A DNA stretch of 64,000 nt from Volvox africanus (Eukaryota; Chlorophyta; Chlorophyceae; Chlamydomonadales; Volvocaceae), in NCBI GenBank assembly GCA_030268105.1, contig BSDZ01000120.1:186001-250000 (forward strand), written 5' to 3'. The first letter of the stretch is position 1. Each line of letters starts with the position of its first letter. This document shows positions 17,935 to 29,676 of the stretch, in pieces. The position numbers and the translations under genes are program-made. The notes under the pieces were generated by a model. The model worked only from the letters and a program-made list of their open reading frames with translations. It searched no databases and had not been told where the DNA came from.

Positions 17935-19591
17935 CTCCCCCCCCCACACACACACATGTGTACACAAACACACTACCACCCACAAGCATGCGTACACAAA
18001 CACACACACACACATGTGTACACAAACACACACACATATAGATATCATTAATGATCACCGTAATCATCAATGTCTCACCATCATCGTACGTTTTTTCCTA
18101 ATTTTTTGTGTACGGCTTTGCCTGTTACCACGTCTTGCCGCTTTCCACATGCGTCCCCTCGTTTCCTTCCGGACCTTTCTTCCGTACACACATACACACT
18201 TTCTCACGCCTCTGGTTTAGAACCTCACGTCACTGATGCCGACAACATCAAATCCTACCTCGCAGCGTTACCAGCTGCACAAGCGGACCGGACAACACAG
18301 GGCAGAGCAGGGCAGGACAGGGCAGGAAATGTGCCGTTAGCTCCTTTGCCTCTTCGCCCTCCCCCACCTATCCGCCCTGCCCACCGGCAAGCAGGCACGG
18401 GGGGTAGGGGACCGTGAGCCCCCCTCGTGGGTTCAACCAGATGGATAGACTGTGGCCCATTCTCACACCCACATACACATACACATACACCCCCAGCCCC
18501 CAACACACATACACACTGGAAGGCCAGAGAGGGATTTGCTATTTGGTTCATGACTACGTAATAAAAAAGGAGACGCAGCGCAGTGAGAGGTACAATCGCA
18601 ATAGTAATGACCTTTTCTGCTGCTGGACTAAGATAGGCTTTCACGTCACCCTTTGAAGAGACGGCTTATTTGTGTCGTATTTCGTTGGCGGTAGCAGAAG
18701 CCTGCTTCCAACCGCCAACCGCCAACAACACGTCTGTTTCTGAATCAAAGCAATGCGGCGCGTGTGCGGCCATTTCGGAGAGAAGCGTACAATAAACAGC
18801 AACCATCCGGTAACCGTGATAACCACCATATACACATGAAACAGACATACAGACAGATAAACGCAATGCACAGCCGCATTCGGATCCCGCTAAAATAGCG
18901 CGTGTCTGCTGAGACCTCCATGCGTATTGCGATATGCTTCTGAAGAGCTGCCTCATCCTCACTGACCCATGGGTCGCAGCCCCATGGACGCAATCGAGAG
19001 GCCACACTGACCCATGAGTCGCACGGCCAATTTATCATCCCTCCTTGCTCTCGGTCCTTCAGTTCCAAGTATACCGATCGGATACAACGACTAACCAACA
19101 AGTACCAACGGAAAAACATAGTAAAACTACTTCGCCCGACCTGGTCAATTCCAGGGGGACCGAAACGCCGTTTTTCGGATTGCAGCCTGTCTCCTTCCTC
19201 CCCAACCTTTCTCCCCCACCCCCCAACTCAATCCGCCGCATGATTGTTAGGGGAGAGGGGGAAGACACAGATGTACGGCATGAAGCGGTGAGAAATTGGC
19301 CGATTTCAGCCAAAGTGCTGCAAATCGAACCGCTGCATCCTCTCAAGTACGGCACATCATACCACGCCACGAACAATAAACACCTACCGGACGATCCGAC
19401 AGTGTCATGAGACGTGAGACCGAGCCATGAGTCGCTACTAATACAGTTGCCGCCGCCCATATGAAGGTCACCAAAGATGCCACCGCGGCAAATGCCGCCG
19501 CCGCGGATACCGCTACAGCAAATGTCGCCGCCAACCTCCGCTCTCTCTATCTCTCTCTTCCCGCCAAAACGGCACTCCAGCCGGTCATGCT
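17935..19591. other. No confident gene
   Basis: Contains CA-rich runs (17945-18045 and 18465-18515), a poly-A-flanked AT-rich patch, and a 178-codon minus-strand ORF (19059-19595) with unconvincing composition. One exon-like piece near 18915-18966 reads DEAALQKHIAIRME on the minus strand, but its donor is weak. The same sequence recurs at 28020-29676. Confidence 0.4.
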
Positions 19592-21709
19592 TCAAGCCTT
19601 ATGTGATCCCCCCGAGCCAATGACGGAGCTGCTGAGGGCAGCAGCAACAGCGGCCGCGGCCGCCGCTGACGCTAACGGAGGTGACGGCGAAGACGGCCGT
19701 GGCGGTGGCGGCGACAGAGGATGAGCGGCGCCGATGGGTGAGTGCGAGTTGCTTCCCGTCGAGGGAGGCTGCAGGGGGGAACCAGGGGCAGATGTTACGG
19801 CGCTGCCGGGAGCTCCGGGGGCAGCGGGGGGCGTGTTGCCGCGGCCGCGTCCCCGCCCAAAGCCAAAACCGACACCGGCGGTAGGCCCGGCCGCCACATG
19901 CTCCTGCAGGAGGGAGGGGTAGGAAAGGACACATTCCTTTAATGTTGGGGTTAACCAAACAATTTAATATTGGTTATATTATAAATTAATTTATTTTTTT
20001 GGTATTAATACTTAACAATAAAAAAGAAGCTTTCACAACGAGTGGGCTGATGCTGGTTAGAGAAGAAATACTTCAGTTTTTAAATACTACGTCCACATAC
20101 ATATCGTGAAGAAATATGTTTTGTTCTTATAAATTTTGTATAATTTTCTTATACACATTTGCACATTCATAAAATTCATAACTTCATTTCAAGTGTATGC
20201 GTATTTATGGAAAATGTGCAACCTGTCCCTGGTTAGCATATGTGCTCATCACGTACCCTGGGTCCATGCGCTCCACCGTAATGGAATGGGCTTCCTGGAG
20301 CTTCCGGAGGCACGCCTCCCCCCGAAGTAGAGGGGCCTCCGACGGCAACGGCGGCGGCAGAGCCCGCCGGCGCCGTCGGCATGCCAGGTCCAGCGCTCGT
20401 ACGCCGCGGCGCCGGAGGCCTTCCTCCCGCCGCCGCAGGCTGCCGTGGTTCATCGGGCCCTCCACGCGCAGGAGACGGTGCCGCCGCCACCGTCTTTGCC
20501 GCCGCTGGTGGTGGTGGCGCCGCCGGCGATGCCGCCGCAGCTGGGTCCCGCCGCCAGCTTGCGGCGTCGTCGGCATGACCATGTTGAGCGCCGCCGTACA
20601 CATGGTAATGCCCACCAGTGCCACCGCCGCGGCCGTGATTGCCGCCATGGCCCTGATGGAAGCTCGCGTACTCAGCCCCGCTACTGCGACGGCCACCGCT
20701 ACTGCTGCTGGCGGTGGGACGATCACCACCACCGTCAGCGCCGCCAACCGCATGCGCAGCACGGCGGCGTTCGTGGCGGCGGGCACGTCACGGCTGACCT
20801 CCACGGCGACCAGATTTCAAGCCTCCACTAGCACTGCCGTCACTTTCACTCCCATCTGTCAGTGGGTTTGGATCACTGCTGTCAGCTCCACCGCTGGCTG
20901 GGCCGACGGCGCGATGGTGTGGAAGGACAAGCGGTGACCCCGCCGCCAGCTCCATAGCTGCCGCCAACACAGTGGTGGCGCCATTGCGGCCTGCTTCGCA
21001 TGCCGCTACTGCAGCGGCGGCAGCAACGGACGCCGCCGTCGTCGTTATCACCTCATCCGCCGTCGCACCTGACTGACGTCGACTGCCACGGCCCCGGCGG
21101 CCGCGACGTGTCTTCCGCTTCTTCGGTACATCATCTCCGACGGCGCCGCTGCTGGCGGCGACACCGGTAACGTCTTCATCATCGTCGTCGTCGCTGCCCC
21201 CACCCACTCCAGTGTTTCTTCCGGGGGCCGCACCGCCACTACTGCCTCCGCTGCCTCCGCTGCCGGCCTCATCCGGCACCTCTGCTGCTGTTGGAAGCGC
21301 TGGTTTAGCCAGCCGCCAGCCTTCATCGCCGCCAGCGCTGCCATTACTCTAACCTCCGAAACCTCACCAGATTGAATTGGCGGCAGATTACACCGGGCAA
21401 TACCACCCGTCTTTGCCCTGCCGCCGCTGCGACCTCCGCAGCCACCAGTGCTGCCGTCACTGTCACTGACGTCATCATTTGTCGGCGGCCGCGAAGGCAG
21501 TCCGCCGGCGGAGCTGCGGCGGCTGCTGCCTCCGCTCCGTTCCGCCGAGAGTAAGGCGAACGGATTCAACATCGGATCATTCGATCCTGTCGCCGCCGCC
21601 GCCGCCGCCACCGGGCCCGTCACCGGCTGTTGCTGTTGCTGTTGCTGCTGCGGTCCCGCCCCCGGCGGGTGGTGCTCATCAAGGCTTCGCCGCCCACGTC
21701 TGGGCGGCA
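19592..21709 (-). pseudogene. Low-complexity host gene, 3' part, copy in S1
   Basis: The minus strand encodes a Gln/Ala/Gly/Ser/Pro-rich protein. From 21709 down come PPRRGRRSLDEHH, a poly-Gln run, poly-Ala, NPFALLSAERSGG and an acidic DDDDDEDV stretch, then a basic PKKRKTRRGRRGRG nuclear-type motif. The last exon, 19592-19903, is 103 codons (EHVAAGPTAG to GSGGSHKA) plus stop. The intron 19904-20256 is clear (donor GTACGT, acceptor CCTCCTGCAG, phase 0) and AT-rich. Two problems suggest decay or unseen introns: a frame change near 21290, and an in-frame TGA at 20788-20790 after SGRRGGQP. The gene is interrupted at 21714 by element A2; its upstream part is at 46363-46740. Domain family unknown. 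Confidence 0.55.
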
Positions 21710-21714
21710 CACCG

Positions 21715-22520
21715 TGTTGTGCTACGGTTCATTTCCCGCCGACGCGTAGGTCGACGCGATCCTACGAGGCGAAGTGCTTTTGTGATGAACGCATTACATA
21801 TGAATGAATCTGCATGATATAAATGTATTCGCATATATTTATATATGCATCTGGCATGTTGTCATTATCCATCGCGACATTGCATCATGGCAAATCCGCC
21901 TAGCATGCATGAATGACCGAATCATTGAAGTGCGCATTATGCTCGTGCTATGAAACGATAAGTAATATAATCTGATATAATATTACTTCATTAAAGCACA
22001 CGTTGAGAGCACCGCACTTGTCGCGATGCATGCCCTGCAACCGGATATCGTTATCCGGACCCTTGCATCATGCGAATGCCGGAAAGGCTTATACGTTGTT
22101 ATGCGTAGACATCGCCTATACGCAGTAGGATTGTCACATCTAGGATCGGCCTCCTAATGTGAATCGTACGGCACTGCGATGCTGCGAGTATAACAGATGC
22201 GAGGACGGCTAAGCTAGAGGAGACATTCGATACCGGAGAACACTTGTGTGTTCTACATTACTATTACTATACGATACTCTACTTAGCTCGAGCTAAGCCT
22301 GAACTTCGCTAATCACCGCCGCGTGATGATTGCTTGCTTCCGTCCATTGCATCATTCCGATCTGTAAGACCGTAAGTTATATCTCTCTTCGTCTTGAAGT
22401 CTTCCGCTGTCTCTGTTTGCTCTTGCTTGCCTTGCTGTACTTGCAAGTGCTCGCGCATCGGTGTCGATAGTCTCCAGACGCGCAGATACTCATGAGCAAA
22501 CGCGAACGAGAGGTACAACA
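21715..22520 (+). repeat. A2 5' LTR, 18-bp deletion
   Basis: 806 bp. Relative to the 824-bp LTRs of A1 and the A3 3' LTR, it lacks 18 bp after CTTGCTTCC (near 22341), in the segment equivalent to 5480-5500. The A3 5' LTR has the same deletion. Confidence 0.9.
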
Positions 22521-22587
22521 ATTTGGTATCGAGACAGGTTCGTTGCCTAACTGTCTCTCTTTGTCTAATCGGAAGTAGGTTCTTTCT

Positions 22588-22950
22588 ATGGCGAGTTCCA
22601 GCGACGAACCACGAGGACCGCTAGATACTTTTGCCGAAGACTTAGGCCGCGCCGTTTTGGACGCCGCCGCTTCCGGTAATCTCAGTGCACCGGCATTGCT
22701 TGCCGCGGCGACTGAGACCGGCGTTCGTCCGGACCAGTTGGCGACTCTCATTGCCCAAACTACGGAGATCAGGACTCAGCTGGGCAATTACTTGCTGAGT
22801 TTGCTGAATCTTCTCAAGAGTACTGTCGGTAGGCTCACCGAATCGCTTTGTACTCTTGCCTTTGCGATAGAAGTCGGCTTCTATTACGCAAATCTAGGGT
22901 ATCGTTTAGTGCTTCATGTCCGCGGAACACGACGATACGCCGCACACTAG
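22588..22950 (+). CDS. A2 ORF0, intronless
   Basis: 120 codons, uninterrupted. The splice junction seen in A1 (after 5834) is here a clean join, TTCCG|GTAATC at 22675/22676. ORF0 overlaps the gag ATG (22916) by 35 bases in another frame. Same unknown product as A1 ORF0. Confidence 0.7.
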   Translation: MASSSDEPRGPLDTFAEDLGRAVLDAAASGNLSAPALLAAATETGVRPDQLATLIAQTTEIRTQLGNYLLSLLNLLKSTVGRLTESLCTLAFAIEVGFYYANLGYRLVLHVRGTRRYAAH

Positions 22951-24151
22951 CGTAGCTAGCCAACCCGATTTTGTTGTGGCTGCTAGAGCACCGGATAGAG
23001 GTCTTGAGACTGTTGGCGCGCGAGCCACTCAAGAGCCCCTTTTCCTTCAGACCCCTGCTCACTTAATTGTGCCGCATTCAGCAGTGAACACGAATATGGA
23101 CAACACTGCTGGACCAAGGGTTCTGCCATTACCTCAAGCTCGAGGGCATGATGACATCCCTGAGGTGATGAGATTGTCGATTCCCGTTCCTAGGCTCAAT
23201 ATTTCGCTGACAGACAAGACACCAGGGCATAGCATAGCCGATGCAACTCGTGCGTACGTGCGTGACGCTAAAAAGTATCTCCAGGCTGTTCATGGTGGCG
23301 ATAATGACGGTATCAGGTGTCTCTTCGTTGGTAACACCCTCGAGGGCTCAGCGAAGGACTGGTATCGCAATTGGACCAACGCCCGGGGCAACTATACTTT
23401 TGACGAGTTGGTCGCCGCTTTGCTCGCACGATGCGCTACTGAGGTTCAAGCACGCGATGTGGAAGCTCGTAAGGTTTTGGCAGCCGGTAGCTACCACATG
23501 CGTCGGGATGAAAATGTACCTGCGTACCAGTCACGCTTCGAAGCACTTGTGACTCCCATTGCTGACCTCACTGAATCCGAGCGTGTCTTTTGGTTTAGGC
23601 GAGGCCTAACGAAACTTTTGGCTAAATGGTGCGCCACTGACTTGGTTGGAGCGCAGATCAAGTCGTATGATGCGTTGGTCGCTTTTGCTAAGGGCGCGGA
23701 GATACGACTCCTTGCCGGCGAGGAAGAAGTCAAGTCTGCCCCTCGTGCAAATGCCGTGCAAGTGCAGGATCCGCTTGGGGAAGCTGTAGCTCTCGACCAG
23801 GACCTCGGCGCGACCCGCCCCACGCCTACTGCCGCGACGCGACGCAGCAACGGGCAACGCAAGGCGCGCGGGGGCGCTAGCTCGGGTGTCCGTGGTACAG
23901 GAGGAGCAGGTCCGAGCTCGGACCCAGCTAGGAACAGGAAGCGTGGTGGTGCGCCGTCGTCGGCAGCCGCACAGCGTTCCAACCCCAACGCGAAGCGTAC
24001 TCGTACGGACGACACATTTATGCCAAAATGGAATTGCAATCGTTCCGAATTCGAGCGTCGAAAATTGGCCAACGTTTGTCTACGGTGTGCGGAGAACCAT
24101 TCCACGAAGGATTGCCCTCTAATGCCGCCGTTTGTACCTCAGCCGAAATAG
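22916..24151 (+). CDS. gag: A2 gag
   Basis: 411 codons ending TAG, with the same capsid and zinc-knuckle layout as A1 gag (knuckle CLRCAENHSTKDC). One change places Cys at ARCATEVQ where A1 has Phe and A3 has Phe. An in-frame TAG just upstream of the ATG (TTTAGTGC) rules out in-frame extension in this copy. Confidence 0.9.
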   Translation: MSAEHDDTPHTSVASQPDFVVAARAPDRGLETVGARATQEPLFLQTPAHLIVPHSAVNTNMDNTAGPRVLPLPQARGHDDIPEVMRLSIPVPRLNISLTDKTPGHSIADATRAYVRDAKKYLQAVHGGDNDGIRCLFVGNTLEGSAKDWYRNWTNARGNYTFDELVAALLARCATEVQARDVEARKVLAAGSYHMRRDENVPAYQSRFEALVTPIADLTESERVFWFRRGLTKLLAKWCATDLVGAQIKSYDALVAFAKGAEIRLLAGEEEVKSAPRANAVQVQDPLGEAVALDQDLGATRPTPTAATRRSNGQRKARGGASSGVRGTGGAGPSSDPARNRKRGGAPSSAAAQRSNPNAKRTRTDDTFMPKWNCNRSEFERRKLANVCLRCAENHSTKDCPLMPPFVPQPK

Positions 24152-26407
24152 GGGCTTGCCCAGGTTCCTGTGGAGGGGACACCACCTGGGATTTCTGAAC
24201 TAACGCGTGGTCGGTGGTCATCCTTACGGCCAGCCGTTAAGGCATTGTTGCCTTGTGTACTTGGACACATCGAGCGAGTCATTGCGCGACGCATCACGCT
24301 TGACGGACGCACGGGACTTCTCTGCTTCGACCCGTTGTGTAATTTGTTTACACCTCGCCGTCCCCTGTCGTCTATCGATCTGTCTAACCACGTGGTTTTG
24401 TTCATCCCCTCGTCTCTGCGTGAGATGTCGGAACAGTTGGCCATATACAGGAGGTGTAGGCGTCAATACCCAGGCACTGCCGCATGTGTTTTACTCCCCG
24501 CTTTCTGTCGGCGCAAGGCAGAGGCATCGTTAAGGGGTATGCGGCATGTCCACCGGTTCGAGCCGGGCACCGTTTTGTTTAATGGTGTGGATCGGGAGGG
24601 TACGCTGGCTCCGTGGCCAAGCACATCCTACTCGGTTGACGTTTGGTACGAAGCTCCTGACGGGGGTGCCGTAGGTTACGGACCCGCCCTAAGTGCACTG
24701 ACGTTGTCTGCTGGGCAGTCGCTCATAGATAACCGTGTCCCTGTGGTTCAGATCGGTTTAAATGGCCGTACTCTGAAGGCACTTGTTGACACCGGTGCCA
24801 GTGACGACTTCATCTCTGTCGCAGAGGTGAATGCGCTGGGGTTGTCCCCAGAGTCGTCTGATTGTCCACAGGTTACCCTTGCTGACGGGGGTAAGCATCC
24901 CATCGTGGGCAGGATTACCCTTAGCCTATCGATAGGCCCTTTGCGTGTTGTGACCCGGCCGTACGTGCTGCAGGGCTTAGCAGAGACTGCACCGTACATA
25001 ATGGTGTCGTCGACATTACGACAGTACCACGCGCGCATCGACATGGAGACCGCAACCCTGCATATGTGCAAGGGTACTCTGTCGATTAAGGTACCTTTCC
25101 TGTCATTCGAACATGTCACACCAAAGGAGGGCGAAACTGAGGCGGTGCCTATGGTTAATTTCGCTGTGACCGCAATGGCCGCGCGAATCGAACCAGAGCT
25201 AGTCGGGCGTAAGGAGGCCGTCCGTTTGTTACGGAAGGGTGCCCACGGACTGCTTTTAAGGCCGCGGGTGAGCTGTTGTGTCACCACCGCGCAGATTTCT
25301 GCGGATCCTGAGGTTGAGGCCCTACTGTCGCAGTATGAGGACGTCTTTAAAGATATCCCTGGCCTACCACCTATGCGTCCTGTTGATCACACAATCCCTC
25401 TCATGCCTGGAGCGCAGCCTACGGCCCGGCCAATGTACAGGTTGAGTCCATTGGAACTGGACGAGGTGAAGCGCCAGGTGACGGATTTGCTCGCGAAGGG
25501 TATGATACGCCCCAGCACATCCCCGTTTTCTGCACCGATTTTGTTTGTCGGTAAGAAGGATGGGACCTTGCGCATGTGCATCGATTACCGGGGGTTAAAT
25601 GCGAATACGGTGAAAAATCGCTACCCTTTGCCACGCGTTGACGACCTGTTGGATAAGCTGAAGGGCTCGGCTTATTTCTCCTCAATTGACTTACAACAGG
25701 GTTACAATCAGATTCGCATCGCTGCCTCTGATATCCCGAAAACCGCTTTTCGGACGCCCTTCGGTCACTTTGAGTATACGGTCCTATCGTTTGGTTTGAC
25801 TAATGCCCCTGCGACGTTTCAGGCGGTTATGGACCGAATGTTTAGGCCGTTTATCGACAGGTTCGTTGTTTGCTACCTGGATGACATCTTGGTATATTCT
25901 AAGACGCGCGAGGAGCACTTGGAGCATCTGCGGCTCGTGCTCGACGTTATGAGGCGGGAGCAATTGTTTGCTAAACGCGCCAAATGCTTTTGGGCGCAGC
26001 CTCAGGTGGAATATTTGGGCCACATTGTGTCGGCCACCGGTGTGAAGATGGACCCGCGGAAGGTCGCCGTGGTTCGCGATTGGCCCGCGCCTCAGAACCT
26101 CATGGAGCTGCGTAAGTTCCTTGGCTTGACCAATTATTTCCGAAAGTTCATTGAAAAATATTCCATCATTGCGGCCCCGCTTACCAACTTAACTCGCAAA
26201 GGCGTTTTCGTTTCGCTCGAGTCGTGGACGTCACAATGCCAGCGGGCATTCGAAGAGCTCAAACGAATCGTTGCCGAAGATGTCACCCTTGCATTCCCTG
26301 ATTACTCGTTGCCATTTCGTGTTGAGGTAGTGTCTGATGCCTCAATATTTGGAAGCGGCGCTGTATTGTTACAGGAAGGGCGACCGATCGCCTTCACGAG
26401 TAAGAAG
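24152..26407 (+). CDS. pol: A2 pol, truncated within RNase H
   Basis: Continues in the gag frame from the TAG ([13 protein letters not shown]). It contains protease [10 protein letters not shown], full reverse transcriptase with [10 protein letters not shown], and the start of RNase H (VVSDAS). The element sequence ends at 26407. The frame then runs 15 codons into foreign DNA (stop at 26450). Integrase and chromodomain are missing, so this copy cannot insert on its own. Confidence 0.9.
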
Positions 26408-26412
26408 GCTAG
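26408..26412. other. Tandem-duplication junction with 5-bp filler
   Basis: GCTAG lies between the A2 pol (ending 26407) and the second copy of the segment that begins at 16328. The filler repeats the first five bases of the incoming segment, as in end-joining or template switching. The two sides share no long homology. Confidence 0.85.
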
Positions 26413-26602
26413 GCTAGGCGGATTTGCCATGATGCGATGTCGCGATGGATAATGACAACATGCCGAATGCATATATAAATGTATACGAATACATTTATAT
26501 CATGCAGATTCATTCATATGCAATGCATTCATCACAAAAGCACTTCGCCTAGTAGGATCGCATCGACCTACGCGTCGGCGGAAAATGAACCGTAGCACAA
26601 CA
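26413..26602 (-). mobile_element. Fragment of the reverse solo LTR
   Basis: Second copy of the last 190 bp of the solo LTR at 15694-16517, ending CACAACA and followed by gaaaa. The rest is missing because the duplication starts inside the LTR. Confidence 0.95.
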
Positions 26603-27400
26603 GAAAACCTGATAGGGCCAGAGCAGCAGCAGAACAAGACAGACCTACGTGTACCAAAAAGGCCAAACGTTCGCGCCTCTCGCTTTCAAGCAAGGGTCAC
26701 ATAAAGGATGAGTGGGACATACAACAAGGGAGGCAAACTGAACTGCTGACCAGAAAAAAAAAGGCGTTTGGTCCTCGTGTTTGTGTGTGCGTGGCTTGAT
26801 TAGGACATACAACATCCTGATTTGCAGCAAATCAGGCCAGACATACATTGATGGTGGTATCGAATGACCTATCATTACTGCTGGCTAAGATAAATCGATA
26901 TCAATAAATCAATATCGATATCGATAATCTATATCGATATTCTGGATGCTCCATTCATAAACACACGTCCCCCAGTGATCCAAGGGACCAGCTGACGCCT
27001 AACGCCCCTCACCCCAGGGACAACCGAGCGAGCTACTCGCAACAGCATCGGCAAAGTACGGCTATTGATACCACCACCGCGACGTCGCGATATTGAGGAC
27101 AGCTACAAATCGATGACCTGCCCGGGATGACTGGTCTCCCTCACCCTAGGCAAAGCCGCGCCCATCCGACATCCTACAGACCCTTCCACCAGGGTCCGTC
27201 CGACCGCTGTGTTTCACTCCATCATCCCACCCCACTCCGCACCACCTCAAACCCGACCCCCCAACCCCCAACCCTCAGCCCTCAGCCCAAGCAAGCGAAC
27301 TACCGAGTTTTTGAGGTACCCATCCCAACCACCACAAGCTAATTCTTTGCTTCAAAATAACGAAAACCGTAAGGCTGCAATCGTCCCACGGACTCCTCAC

Positions 27401-27815
27401 CATGTCTGTTCCCCTAAGAACCAGATCTCAGCTCCTCTAAGCACCCGCCTGTCCTTCGCAGTGAGGGTGCGGCCGATAGCCCAAAAACCACAAGTCGCAA
27501 ATTGTGGCCAAAAATGATACGTCATACGATGATTGTATGTTTCACACACCTGGGCCCAGGCTTTACCTGGCATCTCCGCCCAGATGTCCCATCCGGTCGA
27601 AAAACCAAAAAGAGCAAACAAGTACGAAATACGGCGTGATACTACACCGTACATACTGTGTACGTACCTGTTTGTACAGCCAGACGCCCGCCATCACTCA
27701 CCAATACAGAACCAATCATCCAGGTGCCGCTAAGAAGATGACGGTTATAACACTGAGCAAGTGATTATAACACAATAGGGCCCCCGGTGGGAAGCTACTC
27801 CTTCCCCCAAACACA

Positions 27816-27846
<31 letters not shown>

Positions 27847-28019
27847 CAGCTCCAGACCCCCATTACATGCAAATGGGGAACTCTTAAGCACGTGCCCATC
27901 GTACACAAACACAAAAAACAGGCAAATCGTGTCTCAAACCCAACAACGAATATTTCGGTTGTCGATTTGCCCCACCTGATCGAAGTCTCCCATGTTGCCC
28001 ATGGCGCGTGCAATCACCT
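27401..28019 (-). CDS. Candidate exons, S2 copy
   Basis: Exact counterparts of the blocks at 17316-17934 (now 27401-27453, 27702-27729 and 27978-28019) with the same splice signals. Duplicate copies give no extra evidence of function. 28020-29676 holds no confident gene, as in S1. Confidence 0.3.
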
Positions 28020-29676
28020 CCCCCCCCCCCACACACACACATGTGTACACAAACACACTACCACCCACAAGCATGCGTACACAAACACACACACACACAT
28101 GTGTACACAAACACACACACATATAGATATCATTAATGATCACCGTAATCATCAATGTCTCACCATCATCGTACGTTTTTTCCTAATTTTTTGTGTACGG
28201 CTTTGCCTGTTACCACGTCTTGCCGCTTTCCACATGCGTCCCCTCGTTTCCTTCCGGACCTTTCTTCCGTACACACATACACACTTTCTCACGCCTCTGG
28301 TTTAGAACCTCACGTCACTGATGCCGACAACATCAAATCCTACCTCGCAGCGTTACCAGCTGCACAAGCGGACCGGACAACACAGGGCAGAGCAGGGCAG
28401 GACAGGGCAGGAAATGTGCCGTTAGCTCCTTTGCCTCTTCGCCCTCCCCCACCTATCCGCCCTGCCCACCGGCAAGCAGGCACGGGGGGTAGGGGACCGT
28501 GAGCCCCCCTCGTGGGTTCAACCAGATGGATAGACTGTGGCCCATTCTCACACCCACATACACATACACATACACCCCCAGCCCCCAACACACATACACA
28601 CTGGAAGGCCAGAGAGGGATTTGCTATTTGGTTCATGACTACGTAATAAAAAAGGAGACGCAGCGCAGTGAGAGGTACAATCGCAATAGTAATGACCTTT
28701 TCTGCTGCTGGACTAAGATAGGCTTTCGCGTCACCCTTTGAAGAGACGGCTTATTTGTGTCGTATTTCGTTGGCGGTAGCAGAAGCCTGCTTCCAACCGC
28801 CAACCGCCAACAACACGTCTGTTTCTGAATCAAAGCAATGCGGCGCGTGTGCGGCCATTTCGGAGAGAAGCGTACAATAAACAGCAACCATCCGGTAACC
28901 GTGATAACCACCATATACACATGAAACAGACATACAGACAGATAAACGCAATGCACAGCCGCATTCGGATCCCGCTAAAATAGCGCGTGTCTGCTGAGAC
29001 CTCCATGCGTATTGCGATATGCTTCTGAAGAGCTGCCTCATCCTCACTGACCCATAGGTCGCAGCCCCATGGACGCAATCGAGAGGCCACACTGACCCAT
29101 GAGTCGCACGGCCAATTTATCATCCCTCCTTGCTCTCGGTCCTTCAGTTCCAAGTATACCGATCGGATACAACGACTAACCAACAAGTACCAACGGAAAA
29201 ACATAGTAAAACTACTTCGCCCGACCTGGTCAATTCCAGGGGGACCGAAACGCCGTTTTTCGGATTGCAGCCTGTCTCCTTCCTCCCCAACCTTTCTCCC
29301 CCACCCCCCAACTCAATCCGCCGCATGATTGTTAGGGGAGAGGGGGAAGACACAGATGTACGGCATGAAGCGGTGAGAAATTGGCCGATTTCAGCCAAAG
29401 TGCTGCAAATCGAACCGCTGCATCCTCTCAAGTACGGCACATCATACCACGCCACGAACAATAAACACCTACCGGACGATCCGACAGTGTCATGAGACGT
29501 GAGACCGAGCCATGAGTCGCTACTAATACAGTTGCCGCCGCCCATATGAAGGTCACCAAAGATGCCACCGCGGCAAATGCCGCCGCCGCGGATACCGCTA
29601 CAGCAAATGTCGCCGCCAACCTCCGCTCTCTCTATCTCTCTCTTCCCGCCAAAACGGCACTCCAGCCGGTCATGCT

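Larger units (their letters stand above)
21715..26407 (+). mobile_element. Ty3/Gypsy A2, 3'-truncated at a duplication junction
   Basis: Has a 5' LTR (21715-22520), PBS (22524-22535), ORF0, gag and pol up to RNase H, where it stops at 26407 (after FTSKK) and runs into a 5-bp filler and then reverse-LTR sequence. The target site caccg is at 21710-21714. The 3' half and 3' LTR are missing because the tandem duplication break falls here, not by normal transposition. The copy corresponds base for base with A3 at +10,085. Confidence 0.95.

Noticed and set aside
19059..19595. 178-codon minus-strand ORF and its copy at 29144
   Set aside because: Composition is not protein-like, no splice support, and the duplicate is too recent to show selection.
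20197..20937. 246-codon Arg-rich plus-strand ORF and its copy at 30282
   Set aside because: Shadow of the GC-rich minus-strand host gene; its Arg/Thr/Ala runs are reverse-frame readings of that gene.
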